IMG/VR virus record: IMGVR_UViG_3300002835_001051
Span: 1-24,373 of that record
Length of the DNA: 24,373 bases
Source of the DNA: a virus
Strand: one strand, 5' to 3'
The number at the start of each line of letters is the position of its first letter. The stretch's first letter is position 1. The notes beneath the pieces were generated by a model. It saw nothing but the letters and a program-made list of their open reading frames with translations. It did not search any database and was not told where the DNA came from. Position numbers and translations under genes: made by a program. Shown here piece after piece: positions 23,937 through 24,373 of the stretch.

Positions 23937-24373
23937 GATGGCCTCAATTCGTAAATAATCTCTTTGTGATGTTTCACTCTAACAGTCGGGTCAAGCATAA
24001 CTTTAAACCCATTCTGTCGAGCGTTCATACACCAAGAATAGTCTTCACCAATATTGCACTCGAACTCTAGACCATCCCATTGGACACCTCTGATTCGGAA
24101 CCAAGGTCTATCGCAGTTTTCAAAGACTCCAGACTTCATGGCAATAAAGCCAAACCCAATTCCAAAGACTTCGACTGGCTCGTCCTGCATGAAGAAGTCC
24201 GTCTCTTTAACTAGGGTAGGTCTACCCTTGGCATCAAAGTTTGCACAAGCAACCTGACCATTTGGATTGGTTTGATAAAGACCACCCAAGATATCTAAAT
24301 CGGACTCCAAGACTTTTTGAAACATCTCGACATCCCATGAGATATCAGAATCAATCCAGAAGATTTTGCCGTA
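23933..24373 (-). CDS. Glycosyltransferase family 2-like protein, N-terminus cut by window edge
   Basis: Open to the right edge, at least 146 residues. KIFWIDSDISWDVEMFQKVL contains a DxD-type motif (DSD) of GT-A glycosyltransferases, which binds the metal and nucleotide sugar. ILGGLYQTNPN, GFGFIAMKSGVFE and FECNIGEDYSWCMNARQNGF (EDYxxC, as in the acceptor-side ED motif) follow, with a final LDPTVRVKHH. The target may be a virion or wall glycan, or DNA. It is upstream of, and coupled to, the microprotein and Mom-like genes, so a link to DNA modification is possible. Confidence 0.75.
   Translation of the reverse strand, partial: YGKIFWIDSDISWDVEMFQKVLESDLDILGGLYQTNPNGQVACANFDAKGRPTLVKETDFFMQDEPVEVFGIGFGFIAMKSGVFENCDRPWFRIRGVQWDGLEFECNIGEDYSWCMNARQNGFKVMLDPTVRVKHHKEIIYELRPS

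Overview
The window looks like part of the genome of a tailed bacteriophage. All 58 genes I can support lie on the minus strand. Most are short, tightly packed, overlap their neighbours by a few bases and have good Shine-Dalgarno sequences. Recognisable proteins are a small-terminase-like protein with a Cys/His finger, a cysteine-free CHAP-like lysin candidate, a Mom-family DNA modification protein, a glycosyltransferase fragment, a MoxR/CobS-type AAA ATPase with a CobT-like VWA partner, a lipoprotein NlpC/P60 hydrolase, and DUF2958, DUF6011, WGR and Api92-like small proteins. A regulator close to actinobacterial ClgR and the overall protein flavour suggest a host among low-GC Actinobacteria. 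That host call is inference. I see no integrase, tRNA, rRNA, CRISPR array or insertion sequence.

Layout from right to left, in the direction of transcription. 22.6-24.4 kb: glycosyltransferase fragment, a Cys-rich microprotein, Mom-family protein and a small hypothetical, ending in a strong terminator. 20.0-22.6 kb: small terminase, a 63-aa protein, the lysin candidate, then about 400 bp of non-coding DNA with dyad repeats, and an 82-aa protein. 15.4-19.96 kb: a 77-aa Cys protein, two hypotheticals and the AAA/VWA pair. 1-15.3 kb: about 45 small genes in short operons, with the ClgR-like regulator at 3.0 kb and the lipoprotein hydrolase at 4.3 kb.

Three layers of repeated non-coding signals run through the window. 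(1) About 19 ordinary TTGACA / TATACT-type promoters with 16-18 bp spacers precede the leftward operons. (2) A second promoter-like class has the box AATGTCRGWGGT, then TA of a -10 at a fixed position. It occurs 13 times and in both orientations; six copies point right into the 3' ends of leftward genes. (3) A bipartite element, GGGGTGAAAAA then about 6-9 bases then CCCC, occurs 14 times. It lies only between operons and usually between the terminator of one and the promoter of the next.

The most striking property is compositional. On a manual read, positions 1 to about 19,980 contain none of the palindromic tetramers GATC, AGCT, GCGC, CATG, GTAC, ACGT, TGCA or TTAA, and I noticed only one ATAT. 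CTAG, AATT, TATA and TCGA remain common. To the right of about 20,000, CATG, GTAC, ACGT, TGCA, TTAA and ATAT all reappear at once, while GATC, AGCT and GCGC stay absent. This looks like extreme restriction-site avoidance confined to one genome compartment. The Mom-like DNA modification gene lies in the other compartment.
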